NCBI RefSeq assembly: GCF_024362695.1 | Contig: NC_065421.1 | Coordinates: forward strand, 4,340,598 to 4,404,597 | Source: Pectinophora gossypiella | Taxonomy: Eukaryota; Arthropoda; Insecta; Lepidoptera; Gelechiidae | Reading direction: 5' to 3' | Length of the DNA stretch: 64,000 bases | Part shown: piece by piece, positions 41,121 to 51,452 of the stretch | How positions within the stretch are numbered: position 1 is the stretch's first letter | Layout of the letters: each line of letters starts with the position of its first letter | Position numbers and translations under genes: made by a program | The notes under the pieces: model-generated | Told to the model about the DNA's origin: nothing | What the model saw: the letters and a program-made list of their open reading frames with translations, nothing else | Databases searched by the model: none

Positions 41121-42084
41121 CTGGAAGGACGTTTATGACATATTTTAATAAGTAACATTATTTATTTAAAAACAGACAGGCACTCTCTTCTGTATAAAAC
41201 CGGACGTGTAAAGTATTCAGGTTAGGTGAGTGGACTCTGAGAAAACGGGATAACGCTTAATTAGATGATTTATTTAATAAAAAAATGTACACAGGAGGAC
41301 ACAAAAATACATTAGTACTTACTTGTACAAATGTAAGCCAAGCCACATAGAGTAGCCTGGATTTAATGTTCGTATAATTTGTGCGTGTAAACTTTATGAA
41401 TAATAAGTGGATTCGTGATCGATTTTACATAGGTACCTAAAGCTATCTGAATACTTAGTCAATATTTACATATTGAAAGTTATCACAGCGATTAATTTAC
41501 ATTTGTGAATTCGTATAGTTCAAAATTCAATACTCACATTTTTGATTGTACTAGATGATTGCATCGCAAATTCGTAATTTATTTCACCCTGCTATGTGTC
41601 TTTAACTCTTGATATATTTTACTTTATTTCTCACTGCCAAAGTTTATCAACCTATTTCGTACGTAATATTATACTAGTACCAATTTATAGTATCAATAAA
41701 TGTACACAACTGGATTGCCCATAACTGTTTTAGTATGTTTTTATTGTATTATTTTATTTCAAAACCAATAAAGGTACAACGTAAAATTATTTTTCAAGTG
41801 AAACATCGTATTTGTAAACTCACGTCTTCAAACTTTCACCAATTTAATATGAGTATTTTCAACAACATTACAAACAGTTCAATTAATCGAAGAAATATCT
41901 CTTTGTGTGGAATCTATTGCGCATGATAATATAGAAAATGATTGAACGATACGAGTGACTTTACATTGATAGTTTTCATTCTAAAACGAGTTTTCTGTAA
42001 TATATGCACCGTAAATGTAAGTTCACAGCTGGCCGTGATAGATTTATTATCTTCTTCTATTATATAGGCTACATAATCATCCTT
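41121..42084. other. Probable intron or upstream region, with a LINE tail
   Basis: 41190-41280 is a fragment of the 38684-type LINE tail (CTTCTGTATAAAACCGGACG, GAGAAAACGGGATAACGC). Nothing else was recognised; an upstream exon for the 40617 gene should lie at higher coordinates. Confidence 0.5.
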
Positions 42085-42400
42085 CCGAATACATCCCACT
42101 CACGGACGGTACTGAAAAGTATCGGCGTCCGAAGGACGTAATATATCCCGACGACTCAATTACTCTAGCCATAGAGGCGGCCAATCAGCTCGCGACGCCA
42201 AACACTTCAGAACCCCGATACCACCCCCCGGCGTGATCGACTATTTCCCTCAATCAGCGCTTATCGCTATCGACCCATTAGGGTCGATTAAGTCTTTCAA
42301 ATATTTTTCCTCTCAAACGACGCCCTGAGCCGATTTTGTACCGAGTGATAGCCCTCAGCGCTCTCCATTTGTCAGTCCAAGTAGTCAAATATATTATTGT
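42085..42400 (-). repeat. Family U1 copy
   Basis: Minus-strand copy sharing TCAGCGCTTATCGCTATCGA and ACGACGCCCTGAGCCGA with 9088-9210, and AACACTTCAGAACCCCGATA with the end of 24985-25385. Confidence 0.65.
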
Positions 42401-44117
42401 TATTATTAAGATACGCTATATTGTGGAAGGGACTCGTTTAAATCCTACTCTGAGGTTTAATTTAAAAGAATATGGAAAGGAATAGTTGTTAAACTATTCA
42501 TGATGCAAGAAGGCGTGCTGTTAAAATGAGCGCGACGTAGAAATATATCAGAGACGTGCGTCGAGTCATGTGCTTACTCGTAGAGATGTTTTAGAGCGTA
42601 TTGCTACAAATCCTATCATTTATACATGTCAATGGTTTATAAATAAAGCTTATTTAAATAATAGAAGATTAAAAAAAAAAGAACGGCTCGTGGTGTTCTT
42701 TAAATAAAGTGTCGATATATCGATAATGTAAACGGGGCGTTTGTCGATTGGTGACTACTTACTTCCCTGCACGCCCCGTGTCCGAAACAATGTATTTTCC
42801 GTCCACAAGTCAATAAACCGTTTTACAAAAGAAGTATTCTTTTATTTTTCATAAAAACGTCACGGAAATTGAATAACGTCAACCTTACAAAGGAATACAA
42901 AATGAAGAAATTTTCTCACTTTATTTTATCGTAATGCGAAAAAGTGTGTTTTGACTTTGTGACGCCTGTTACGAGTGTAATGTTGGCTCAAATCAAGTTG
43001 GGGACGCGACGGTGACGGTTTTTGAGCTTTGAAAATGCGCAATATAAGAGAGGAGAAGGCTGGTCTAAAGAAAAAAACGAATAGTATGAATCAAGGTTGG
43101 CTTTATGTGAACAGTAGGTGACCTTGTTTGAAAGTTACAGCTTTTTTTGACGTGCCCTACGATGGCCTAGGAGCCCTCAGAGCTCCCTATTTGTCCATTG
43201 GTGTGTCCGTCTGAGACAAATCTACGATAAATCACGTAAAAAGAAATTCACTATCAGCTCCAGACACGGCAAGAGCACCGCGCGTGGCACGAATAATATC
43301 TGGACACAGGCCTCCCCTCAATCAATTCGTATACTTCTGATAACGTAACAATTTCAAAATTAGTTCGATCTTAAAACATATTCCTTATTGTGAAACAATT
43401 TGACTCGATAAAATTGTTTCGTTACTTTAGACCCCAATCGTGTTTCTGCTTGGAATAATTAATTTACTACAAGGGATATAAACTAAATAGCACATTAGAA
43501 ACTATCCGTGAAGTTGAAGGTCCGACACGTTTTCAGAGTAAGTACACAAATTTCAATATAACTTTTAGTACTTAGAATAGCGGATTCCGAAGCATACTGT
43601 ATGCTAGTTTCGACGATTCACAATGATTTTTGGAATTTTGAAGGATCTATTTGCGTGCCCCAAGGACATTTCGTGTTTAATATTTTCAAAGGCATTTGAT
43701 GACTTTCCTCGCTTAGACGGCAAGAATTGGGACCGAGTGTTTTGAAGGATTAATTTCAATTTAATCTAAATTTGAATCTATTTATGCAAGTGTGACGGTG
43801 TTAGATGGTTTAGTTCTGGCCAAGTAGGTAGCTAATATCATAATATATATGGGGCAAAACAATAAGATACTTACGTCAAAAACCAAAGAAAATGTTTTAG
43901 AGTTTGCAGGTGTTAGCAGTCCGCTGACTGTTGTGATTCAGTGAATGAAGAGAGCAGTAGATCGTGACGGTTTCATAAAGAATCAAAGTCACTTAGTGAC
44001 GACTCGGAAGTATTGTCATCCTAAATCACAAACAACTAAGCTTGAACAGAGAAGTCAAAACAAGCCCATAAGAAACAGTCACAAATAAGGTGACAAAAAT
44101 AACCAAGTGAGTGATTT
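42401..44117. other. Non-coding, fragment of U1
   Basis: 43140-43240 contains a partial U1-like piece (GAGCCCTCAGAGCTCCC, GACAAATCTACGATAAATCA). A short inverted pair, ACGGGGCGT / ACGCCCCGT, lies at about 42733-42779. No gene seen. Confidence 0.4.
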
Positions 44118-44462
44118 CATAACAGCCTCCTTGGTCTAGTGGTTAGAGCGATAGGCTCACGATCTGGAGGTCCGGGTTCGATTCCCGACGGGGACTTTGT
44201 CGAAATCACTTTGTGAGACTATCCTTTGATGGTAAGGACTTTTCAGGCTTGAATCATCTTATTGTCCGAAAAAGTAAGATGATTCCGTGCTTCGGAGGGC
44301 ACGTTAAGCCGTCGGTCCCGGTTATTACCCGTAAAAACACCTCCACCAACCCGCAGTGGAGCAGCGTGGTGAAGTATGCTCCATACCCCCTCCGGTTGAT
44401 TGAGGGGAGGCCTGTGCCCAGCAGTGGGACGTATATAGGCTGTTTATGTATGTATGTGTGTA
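44118..44462 (+). mobile_element. SINE-B, complete, with TSD
   Basis: tRNA-like head (44127-44197: A-box TGGTCTAGTGGTTAGAGCG, B-box GGTTCGATTCC), central domain at 44286-44325, then a LINE-like tail (GGAGGCCTGTGCCCAGCAGT, GGGACGTATATAGGCTG) ending in TATG repeats. It is flanked by TGAGTGATTT duplications (44108-44117, 44463-44472). The tail resembles RTE/R4-like LINE ends, the probable partner for mobilisation. Confidence 0.85.
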
Positions 44463-44472
44463 TGAGTGATTT

Positions 44473-45010
44473 TGTATCTTTACATGCGCAACCGTGTCGC
44501 CAAACTTAACGACAGAGAGAGATAGTAGACAACAGTAATAAAAGTTATTTGCCAACAGGGCCGCATCGAATGAAATATAGTAATAATAAGCAAAAAAGCC
44601 ATTATTCCACCGCGGAGCGGAGACAGAAGTTTAAGGAATGGGAAATGTGAAATACGACATCATTCCGTTATTACTAATGGCCTACAAACCGAACGGGAGG
44701 GTTAATGACGTAGCAAGTACGCGCAAGCTGCCAAGAATGGGTGAGACCCATTTGTCTGGTCAAGTAGTGAATCACCTGTCACGTTACATAACATAACAAA
44801 TACTTTATTGCACAAACAGGAAAAAACAAAATACAAAACAAAAGAGAAATAGAATTAGTATAATAGGCTAGGCGTTAACGTTAGTGTATCAGAATGCTGG
44901 ATGAAGTGTGGGTACTTTTAAAAAAATAATATAATCTTACGTTTGACCACATTTTCACCTAACGGTAAGTAACGGTAAGTAATGTGGTTTAGGGTGGATC
45001 GGGCTTACCT
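44473..45010. other. Non-coding, with a LINE 3' end
   Basis: 44785-44875 (minus) matches 11405-11500 (AAATACTTTATTGCACAAAC). TGGATCGGGCTTACCT (44995-45010) is the left TSD of the next SINE. Confidence 0.5.
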
Positions 45011-45301
45011 CATCATCACCAGCCCATTGACATCCCCACGGCTGGGGCACGGGCCTTCCCTATGGATGGATAGGGAGATCGGGCCTTAAACCACCACGCG
45101 GGCCCAGTGTGGATTGGTGGTTATTAACGACTGCTAATGCAGCCGGGACCAACGGCTTAACGTGCCTTCCGAAGCACGAAGGAGCTCGAGATGAAAACTT
45201 TTTTTTTGTGGTCACCCATCCTATGACCAGCCTTTGCGAAAGTTGCTTAACTTCAACAATCGCAGATCGAGCGCGTTAACCGCTGCGCCACCGAGCTCCT
45301 C
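45011..45301 (-). mobile_element. SINE-C, complete, with 16-bp TSD
   Basis: Minus-strand copy with A-box (GGTGGCGCAGCGGTTAACGC), 5S-like AAGTTAAGCAACTTTCGC and GGATGGGTGACCAC, central domain and GATGATG end. Flanked by perfect TGGATCGGGCTTACCT duplications (44995-45010 and 45302-45317). Confidence 0.9.
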
Positions 45302-45309
45302 TGGATCGG

Positions 45310-45725
45310 GCTTACCTAGCTAATGCTTATTCACTTTAGCCTTGAAGACTCCCAGATTATAACGAGTTAGAAAACAAAAGACAGCAGGCAGATCCAATCC
45401 TTCACTGTTCGCCAACATAAGGATGAAATCCCCGCCGACGCCTAGCTGTCCGTAGATAGAATGACGAAAGACGACAGGCCGACAGACAAGCTACCCTTCG
45501 TCTATGGTCTAGACTTTGAAGTCGAGTTTCCACTAACGAGTCTATGAGCTTTATTGCTCGTCGCCCCACCGAGTCGAGAGCAGCCAACTGAAAGCTGGCA
45601 GTGCCTTGCCAAAGGTGACAGCAGTACTCCATACAAGATCAAACCTGTGCTGTGTATGGATCGAGCAACTGCTCTGAGGTGAAGTATCGCCGGACCTTAG
45701 AAAGGAGGCGTATTGTTAAACAGAA
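45310..45725 (-). pseudogene. LINE reverse transcriptase C-terminal remnant
   Basis: The minus strand reads KVRRYFTSEQLLDPYTAQV, a stop, then MEYCCHLWQGTASFQLAALD and SVGRRAIKLIDS, a diagnostic stretch near the end of Jockey/CR1-type reverse transcriptases. A premature stop and frameshifts make it dead. It is a different lineage from the two CR1 elements in this window. Confidence 0.7.
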
Positions 45726-46000
45726 GCAATATAGGTAAATTGCTTTTGTTTATTTCAGCCAGAACAATCATGGGTGGAAGATATAAATGTGCCTGGGTGT
45801 AATAAAAAGGGTCACCATTTATACCCAAAAACAAAGACAAAAGATGAATGAATGAACGCTACCTGAGGCCGCTCGTACGCAGTACCTTTATGCCGCTTTA
45901 TTTTGCAAATCTATGGCATATTATACATATTGGGTTTATAATTTTGTGGCTCTTGAGCGGAATATTATTAGGTAGGTATTTTGTGTGTATTTACAGGTTT
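45726..46000. other. Non-coding, nothing recognised
   Basis: Short gap. TTACAGGTTT at 45991-46000 is the left TSD of the following SINE. Confidence 0.5.
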
Positions 46001-46298
46001 TTTTGAGGAGCTCGGTGGCGCAGCGGTAAACGCGCTCGGTTTGCGATTGTTGAAGTTAAGCAACTTTCGCAAAGGCCGGTCATAGGATGGGTGACCACAA
46101 AAAAAAAAAAGTTTTCATCTCGAGCTCCTCCGTGCTTCGGAAGGCACGTTAAGCCGTTGGTCCCGGCTGCATTAGCAGTCGTTAATAACCACCAATCCGC
46201 ACTGGGCCCGTGTGGTGGTTTAAGGCCCGATCTCCCTATCCATCCATAGGGAAGGCCCGTGCCCCAGCAGTGGAGACGTTAATGGGCTGATGATGATG
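46001..46298 (+). mobile_element. SINE-C, complete, reference copy with TSD
   Basis: Begins GAGGAGCTCGGTGGCGCAGC (A-box TGGCGCAGCGG). At 46052-46064 is GAAGTTAAGCAAC and at 46085-46096 GGATGGGTGACC. In arthropod 5S rRNA (from memory) these two blocks are the box A and box C of the internal control region, and the 33-base offset between them is the same here. An A tract, the shared central domain (46131-46168) and a tail ending GGGCTGATGATGATG follow. TTACAGGTTT duplications flank it (45991-46000, 46299-46308). Confidence 0.9.
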
Positions 46299-46381
46299 TT
46301 ACAGGTTTAAGTTTTATTTATTTTTGTATATTATGTACTTATACTTCTTATTGTTGTCTGTTTTATAAGGCCGCCATTAAG

Positions 46382-46551
46382 AACGAAAGATGATCCGTGC
46401 TTCGGATGGCACATTAAGCCGTTGGTCCCGGTTACTAAGTAGTAACCGGGACATGACCAGTAAGTACTGGTGTAATTAGTCGTTACATGAGTCATGTCTA
46501 GGGCCTTTGGTGGCTTGGTAATCCACCTCACAACCCACACGAGAGAAAGAA
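46382..46551 (+). mobile_element. SINE-A 3' half
   Basis: Starts just before the central domain (GATCCGTGCTTCGGATGGCA) and ends CCCACACGAGAGAAAGAAG. A small internal rearrangement around GTAACCGGGACATGACC. The head is missing. Confidence 0.75.
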
Positions 46552-46554
46552 GTC

Positions 46555-46640
46555 CGCCATTTGCCATGTACCTAGTTTAAGTCTCTTTTGTAATTATTTT
46601 CTGTTATTTTGGTGCAATAAAGTACATTTGTATTGTATTG
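46555..46640 (+). mobile_element. LINE 3' end with TTGTA repeats
   Basis: TTGGTGCAATAAAGTACATT followed by TGTATTGTATTG. A minus-strand relative lies at 60120-60260. Confidence 0.6.
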
Positions 46641-48071
46641 TGTGAAAGGCGGTGTATATTTACGTTGTCTAATATGTATTTACCTTGCAAAAGCACTGCA
46701 AAAGCCTATTCAGGGAAATTACCCGGTACCAAACATCGAACTTCGATTTATCTGAATCGTTTTCAAGTCGCTGAAGTTCGGCCAATTAGTCGGTAGAGCC
46801 AGTGTCTAGCATTGACAACTTTAAACTGTAACAGTGTTACTATAAAACAAAGACTAAAAGATAGACTATGTTTAAAATATAATCCGTATACGAAAGAAGT
46901 CCCGAAGGCCGCGGCGCTACTGTCGCAGATTCTGCATAGAATTATTATGACTTGTTAAGTTAGTTTCATTAAAATCCGCTGACTTCTTTCATGGCGCAAA
47001 ATACTATTTCAAACCTAGTTTATTTTTAGTTTGTGTTTTATAGTAACACTACATTGCTATGAACGTTTTCACGAGTAAAAACGCTCGATAGAATGTTCGC
47101 TAAAATGTTCTTGTACTTTTCTCGTGTTGTAACATTCGCACAAATGCTCATTACAAGTGAATGCTCAAGTTTATGGAGTTTGTGGAGTGTGTGGAGTTTA
47201 TGGTTTTGGTTTATGGTTTGTTTGTGGTTTTTTTTTTGTTTGTTTAGTTTGTGTTTTGTTTAGTTTACCTTTATAGGCAGCGATACGGCTCACCAGTCAC
47301 CCGTCGCGGTGTTGTAACAGAAAGCTCCGTGACGCGTGGGTAAGTACTTAATTCATCATGCGAGAATTGAGTTTATGTTATGTTGGTGTGTGTACGTCCA
47401 AAGTCAGAACAAGTATTTATACCGTAATAATTATTTCCTTACACGCCGTAGCTTCGCTCGGGTTACATTCTCGTGAAGACGGTTCACGGTCTGACGTCAC
47501 AGCTCATCCCCCTTGGGGCGAGGCGTGTTTTCCCGTGACGTCTCGCGGGATAGCTACCGGATCAAATTTTAACTTCGCCTCCTTTCCTCTGTTTTCGTAT
47601 CTTGAGGAGATTCCTTTCATAATAGTGAATAACAACAACTCTTGTGTAGATTACTAGTGTATATACCTTACTTTTTGGATTATATCTTGATTTGAATTGG
47701 ACACTATGGTGGCGCCACCACGGTTGCGCCTCCTACAAAATGTATGCAGCTGTTTAAAGGGTAAGTCAACCGATATGTGGCCGGCAACCGAATCCCGAAC
47801 AATTTCTAGTTGGTGACCTATTCATAGTGTCCTTGAATTCGGGTATGTACTAGGTTCAAGATAAATTATGAAATTCTAATTACTAAATAAAGACAGAAAA
47901 CAAACGAACATTATTTACTTTTTTCTATTTAACTTAATTATGAATGAAGTTCGACATTTAGCACGTTTTTCTATGTAGTCCCAAAGTGCTTTTCAAACAA
48001 ATTCCATAGTAATTTTGTGTTTTGACGTTTAGTAAAAAGCACTTAACTGTAACTGTATCTGCATAAATGTA
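46641..48071. other. Non-coding; U2 fragment and direct-repeat partner
   Basis: 47265-47360 holds a U2 fragment (GCGATACGGCTCACC, AACAGAAAGCTCCGTGA). 47955-48030 is repeated directly at 48898-48975. No convincing gene; the 47358-47657 open frame has no known domain. Confidence 0.4.
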
Positions 48072-48629
48072 TCACTAGCGGGCAAGCTAAGTTCAGCAGC
48101 ATATGCCGTCAGAAGAATCCGACAACTCACAGATGTACCCACTGCTAGACTTGTCTACTTCAGCTACTTCCACAGCGTAATGTCTTACGGTATTTTATTG
48201 TGGGGTCGAGCCGCTGATGTAGAAACTATTTTCATCATTCAAAAAAGGGCAGTTCGCGCTATTTATAATCTGCGTTGTCGGGACTCTTTAAGGGAGCTGT
48301 TTAAAGAAATAAATATACTGACGGTCGCAAGTCAATATATTTATGAAAACATTATGTATGTGCGTAAGAATGTATCTCTCCTTCCGAGAAACTGTGAAAG
48401 GCATACTTACAATACAAGGAATAAAAATAAAATTGTTGTTCAAAATTCTAGATTAAGTAAATTAAATTCATCTTTTTTGGGGTTATGTATACGTTTTTAC
48501 AATAAAATACCAGATAATATTTTAAATTTGTCAGAGAATAAATTTAAAGCTCACGTGAAGCTTAATTTATGTAAAAAAGCTTATTATAAGATTAATGATT
48601 ACCTAAATGATAAACATGTCTGGTATTAA
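48072..48629 (+). pseudogene. CR1-like RT C-terminal fragment (lineage B)
   Basis: Open frame beginning at the truncation (GKLSSAAYAVRRIRQLTDVP), through MSYGILLWGRAADVETIFII, to the end NDYLNDKHVWY. It aligns with the last third of the lineage A RT (MSYGILLWGHAADMNSIFVL). It lacks the catalytic FADD and endonuclease, so it is a non-functional fragment despite the open frame. Confidence 0.85.
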
Positions 48630-48845
48630 ATGTGTTCCTCTAGTTATTAAATAACTTGTAATGTACCCTCATTGATTTAAAAGATGTGTTGCTGTTGCAG
48701 TTTCTTGTCATTTCTTCTCCTCAGCCATAACACCTTGCGAAATGACGTAAATTCAAAATGTTACATTGACCTTCAACAAGTTTATCCATGATAATTACGT
48801 TGAATAAATGATTCTGATTCTGATTCTGATTCTGATTCTGATACT
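48072..48845 (+). mobile_element. CR1-like LINE (lineage B), 5'-truncated
   Basis: Contains the last ~185 codons of the RT frame, a ~160-base 3' UTR and a terminal tract of GATTCT repeats (about 48810-48842). The 3' hexamer differs from the GAATTT of lineage A although the proteins are clearly related. Confidence 0.85.
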
Positions 48846-48897
48846 GATTTGACTAGTTGGAAATTAGCCTATTCAAAATGATTGTAACACTTGCTAA

Positions 48898-48975
48898 GAC
48901 ATTTTATCACGTTTTTCTATGAAGTCCCAAAGGGTTTTTATTTTAAACCATAGTAATTTCGTGTCAAAGTGATTG
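48898..48975 (+). repeat. Direct repeat of 47955-48030
   Basis: CACGTTTTTCTATGAAGTCC and CCATAGTAATTTCGTGT match 47965-48020 with small changes. The two copies bracket the CR1 lineage B insertion. Confidence 0.6.
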
Positions 48976-49104
48976 TAACACTTGCTTTACTTTATTTTTT
49001 ATTAGGATGGCCTGACTTTCTATCCAGTTTTACAAAAATCAGTGCTACAAACTTCTTCTAATATACCTATAACACATAAGCTCAGGACTACTTATATATC
49101 AACC

Positions 49105-49155
49105 AAACCATCGCAAGATGAACTAAGTAATCACAGCTCACCGAGCTTTCTGTTA
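49105..49155 (-). repeat. Family U2, left of the MITE
   Basis: CTCACCGAGCTTTCTGTTA, continued after the MITE by TTAGACCAAC at 49525. The complement of 10370-10400 gives the undisturbed sequence. Confidence 0.75.
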
Positions 49156-49524
49156 GGCGATTCTCACACTGCCCCGCTTGATGCAGCGCAGCGCGTGGAT
49201 GCGTGTTCTTCCGTTGCTTGTAAGTATCTCCGTTTATATAAAAAACACCTCTAACACACAGAAAATGCATCCACGCGCGTTCATGCGGATCACGCGCATA
49301 CAAGCGGAGAAACATGCACCGCCGCGCGTAGGTGCGGGGCGTGAGACGCAAGGTATGGCACACCGAATCCCGCAATGCCGCGCGTGATTTTGGAACGGCC
49401 GCGCGTGATTTTGGAGAGTCGCCGTGCGTTAATCTACAAAACGCACGATGATGCAGATCTGCACTGCGCGTAGGTGCGTCGACATTCAACATGCAGCATG
49501 ATGCGGGGCTGTGTGAGAATCGCC
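49156..49524. mobile_element. 369-bp MITE with TTA duplication (PIF/Harbinger-like)
   Basis: Ends GGCGATTCTCACACTGCCCC and, on the other side, the complement of GGCGATTCTCACACAGCCCC: 22-bp inverted repeats with one difference. Flanking TTA at 49153-49155 and 49525-49527. The interior is unusually GC-rich with repeated CGCGCGTGATTTTGGA. TTA target duplication is characteristic of PIF/Harbinger. Open frames across it (minus 49088-49492) are an effect of GC content. Confidence 0.85.
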
Positions 49525-49539
49525 TTAGACCAACATTCT

Positions 49540-50204
49540 TCTAGAATTTACTATAATTAATAACGTTAAAATCACTCACTCACGCGGCAAAACCCCGAAC
49601 AATGAACAAGCGAAACAGATTCCCGATTTACTTCACAAAACCAACAGCGGATTACGTTAACAAAATCTCATTTCAAAATTCAAAGCACAAACAAGCCACT
49701 GATATCGCTAGGCGAATTGGAAATCCTTTGCAATACCGACCGCGGAGTCGAACCTAAAACTCTCTGTGGACAGTTTCAATAAAACCCGCACTGTAAAAGC
49801 AAGAACTTACGACGCAGAGCAGACAACGAACAGAGAAGGCGTCTCGCTTAGGGATTTGTCTGAGAATCACAAGTTGCAGACGACTGCTATCTTTAGTTTC
49901 GTTGTATTCCTTAGTGTAACCGCTAAGAAAGGCTAACACCTGTCCTACAGAATACAAATAATATTGTTTTCAACACACTTCCTCGTAAAGTAGCTCTTTT
50001 TGCACCGCATTTAGGTACACAAAGAACTGTATTAAAACTCTGTAGTTCTTTTTATTAAAGTTTTTTTTAACATCCCACCATAGAGTTCTTACACCCCAAA
50101 AGTAAATATTTCTGTAAGTAAATAAATTATGATGAAACTCTCGGCTTCATAATTACATTCAGCTCGGTTGGGTTGAAATCGCAAAAACCCACACGCGTTT
50201 TAGA
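49540..50204. other. Non-coding, nothing recognised
   Basis: No element or gene identified. Confidence 0.4.
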
Positions 50205-50470
50205 GGTATTTGACCTGTATTGGACTGGTTTTCTCTTCGCGTGTTGGAAGGTCAGACGGGCAGTCGCTTCTGTATAAGACCTGGGGGGTTTAAAAGGCCG
50301 CATCCTAGCAATTTAGCCAAGAAAGCAATATTACAATTTGCCATTTGTGCATATATAAAAGTAGGTGCGCGATGCACACAAATGTCTTTGATGTGACCTT
50401 TATAACGCGCCATACGTGTAAAATATTCAGATTAGGTGCTTACCGCATGAAAAACGACATAATTGTATGA
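50205..50470 (+). mobile_element. LINE 3' UTR (38684 type) interrupted by a MITE
   Basis: CCTGTATTGGACTGGTTTTC before and GTGTAAAATATTCAGATTAG after the insertion. The fragment at 41190-41280 shows the uninterrupted order. Confidence 0.7.
50285..50412. mobile_element. Short MITE, right arm reduced
   Basis: GGGGGGTTTAAAAGGCCGCA, ACAATTTGCCATTTGTGCAT and TTTGATGTGACC correspond to the complete MITE at 57168-57322. It is inserted in the LINE tail 50205-50470. Confidence 0.65.
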
Positions 50471-51084
50471 AGATGATTATTTACTTTAATCCTACTCAAG
50501 ACAACTACGACTACGAATCGTCAATTTAGTAAATAAGAGTATATATATCCTTCAATAAATGCAAAAGTTTTTTTTAACATTTAATTTCTGCTCGTAAAAC
50601 GGCGTGACCGCCACCACTTATAGATTATTCCATTGTTCAGTACTCTGTCCTCGCTGCCATTCGCTTGATTTAACCTATTCACCAAGATGCCTTTCATGCT
50701 GCGCACCTGGCCGTATCGAACCTACTGGAATCCCATTAGAGGACAACTTTACAGAAGGATTCCGAACAAATCTGAGTAAGTTTTAATATGCGTAGTTGAA
50801 ATGCATACTTGCAGATTGAGATAGTTCTTGACAGTTCGTGGGTAGCTATTATAGTACTCGATTATTGTATCATCATTTCTAAAGGAATACTTGCTTCAAG
50901 TCATTCTGTAGAAAGCTAAGGACTGTTGGAAATGAGCCGTTTGAAGTAGATGACAACAATTCACTATAGAGTCCGCCCACTCCTCAATTGAAATAAGTTT
51001 ATTTACTCTTATATTGCTGCTAATTCCTGTAGACACCATCTAATATTATTTTTCACCTACATTACACCTGACACCAGGGTTATA
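50471..51084. other. Non-coding, nothing recognised
   Basis: AT-rich. A 60-codon open frame (50604-50786) has no known domain. Confidence 0.4.
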
Positions 51085-51225
51085 CCTGTCATTTTCTTAT
51101 CCGCTGAAAAGGAAAGGGTCGGGTAATCGACAGGCATAAATTTATGGAACATACGTGAATTTTAGGCTGATATTTAAAAAAACCCTCCCAATTTTATATT
51201 GGCAAATAAGTCGTATAGTTTATTA
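51085..51225 (+). repeat. Family U3 fragment
   Basis: CCTGTCATTTTCTTATCCGC and GGTAATCGACAGGCATAAAT. It ends close to the copia insertion site. Confidence 0.7.
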
Positions 51226-51255
51226 AATAAATATCTAAAAATATCGAGTCATATT

Positions 51256-51452
51256 TGTTGATATTTAAAACAGGAAAATAAGAAAAAGACTTGTTTTAGT
51301 TTTACGGACAAAAAAACGCGCGAACGTATTTTATTGTTATAAAATAATGACAGATAAAAAAGGTATTGCCAACATAATCAGTAACTAGAGTAACTAGCAG
51401 ATTAGCCAACATATTAGGCTAATAATAATGGGTGCGTTCTCAATTCCCAACA
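51256..51452 (-). repeat. Copia 3' LTR
   Basis: 197 bp, identical by eye to 55230-55426. The Pol stop codon (51440-51442) lies inside it. Confidence 0.95.

Noticed and set aside
44127..44197. Possible tRNA gene
   Set aside because: Has A- and B-boxes but belongs to SINE-B with central domain, tail and TSD; it does not fold as a standard tRNA by eye.
46052..46096. 5S rRNA gene fragment
   Set aside because: The two conserved blocks lie inside a SINE with TSDs and at the same place in three copies, so it is a SINE promoter rather than an rRNA pseudogene.
47358..47657. 99-codon open frame in a moderately GC-rich stretch
   Set aside because: No known domain; adjacent to a family U2 repeat fragment.
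49088..49492. 134-codon minus-strand open frame
   Set aside because: It runs across the TIR and interior of the GC-rich MITE; open because of base composition.
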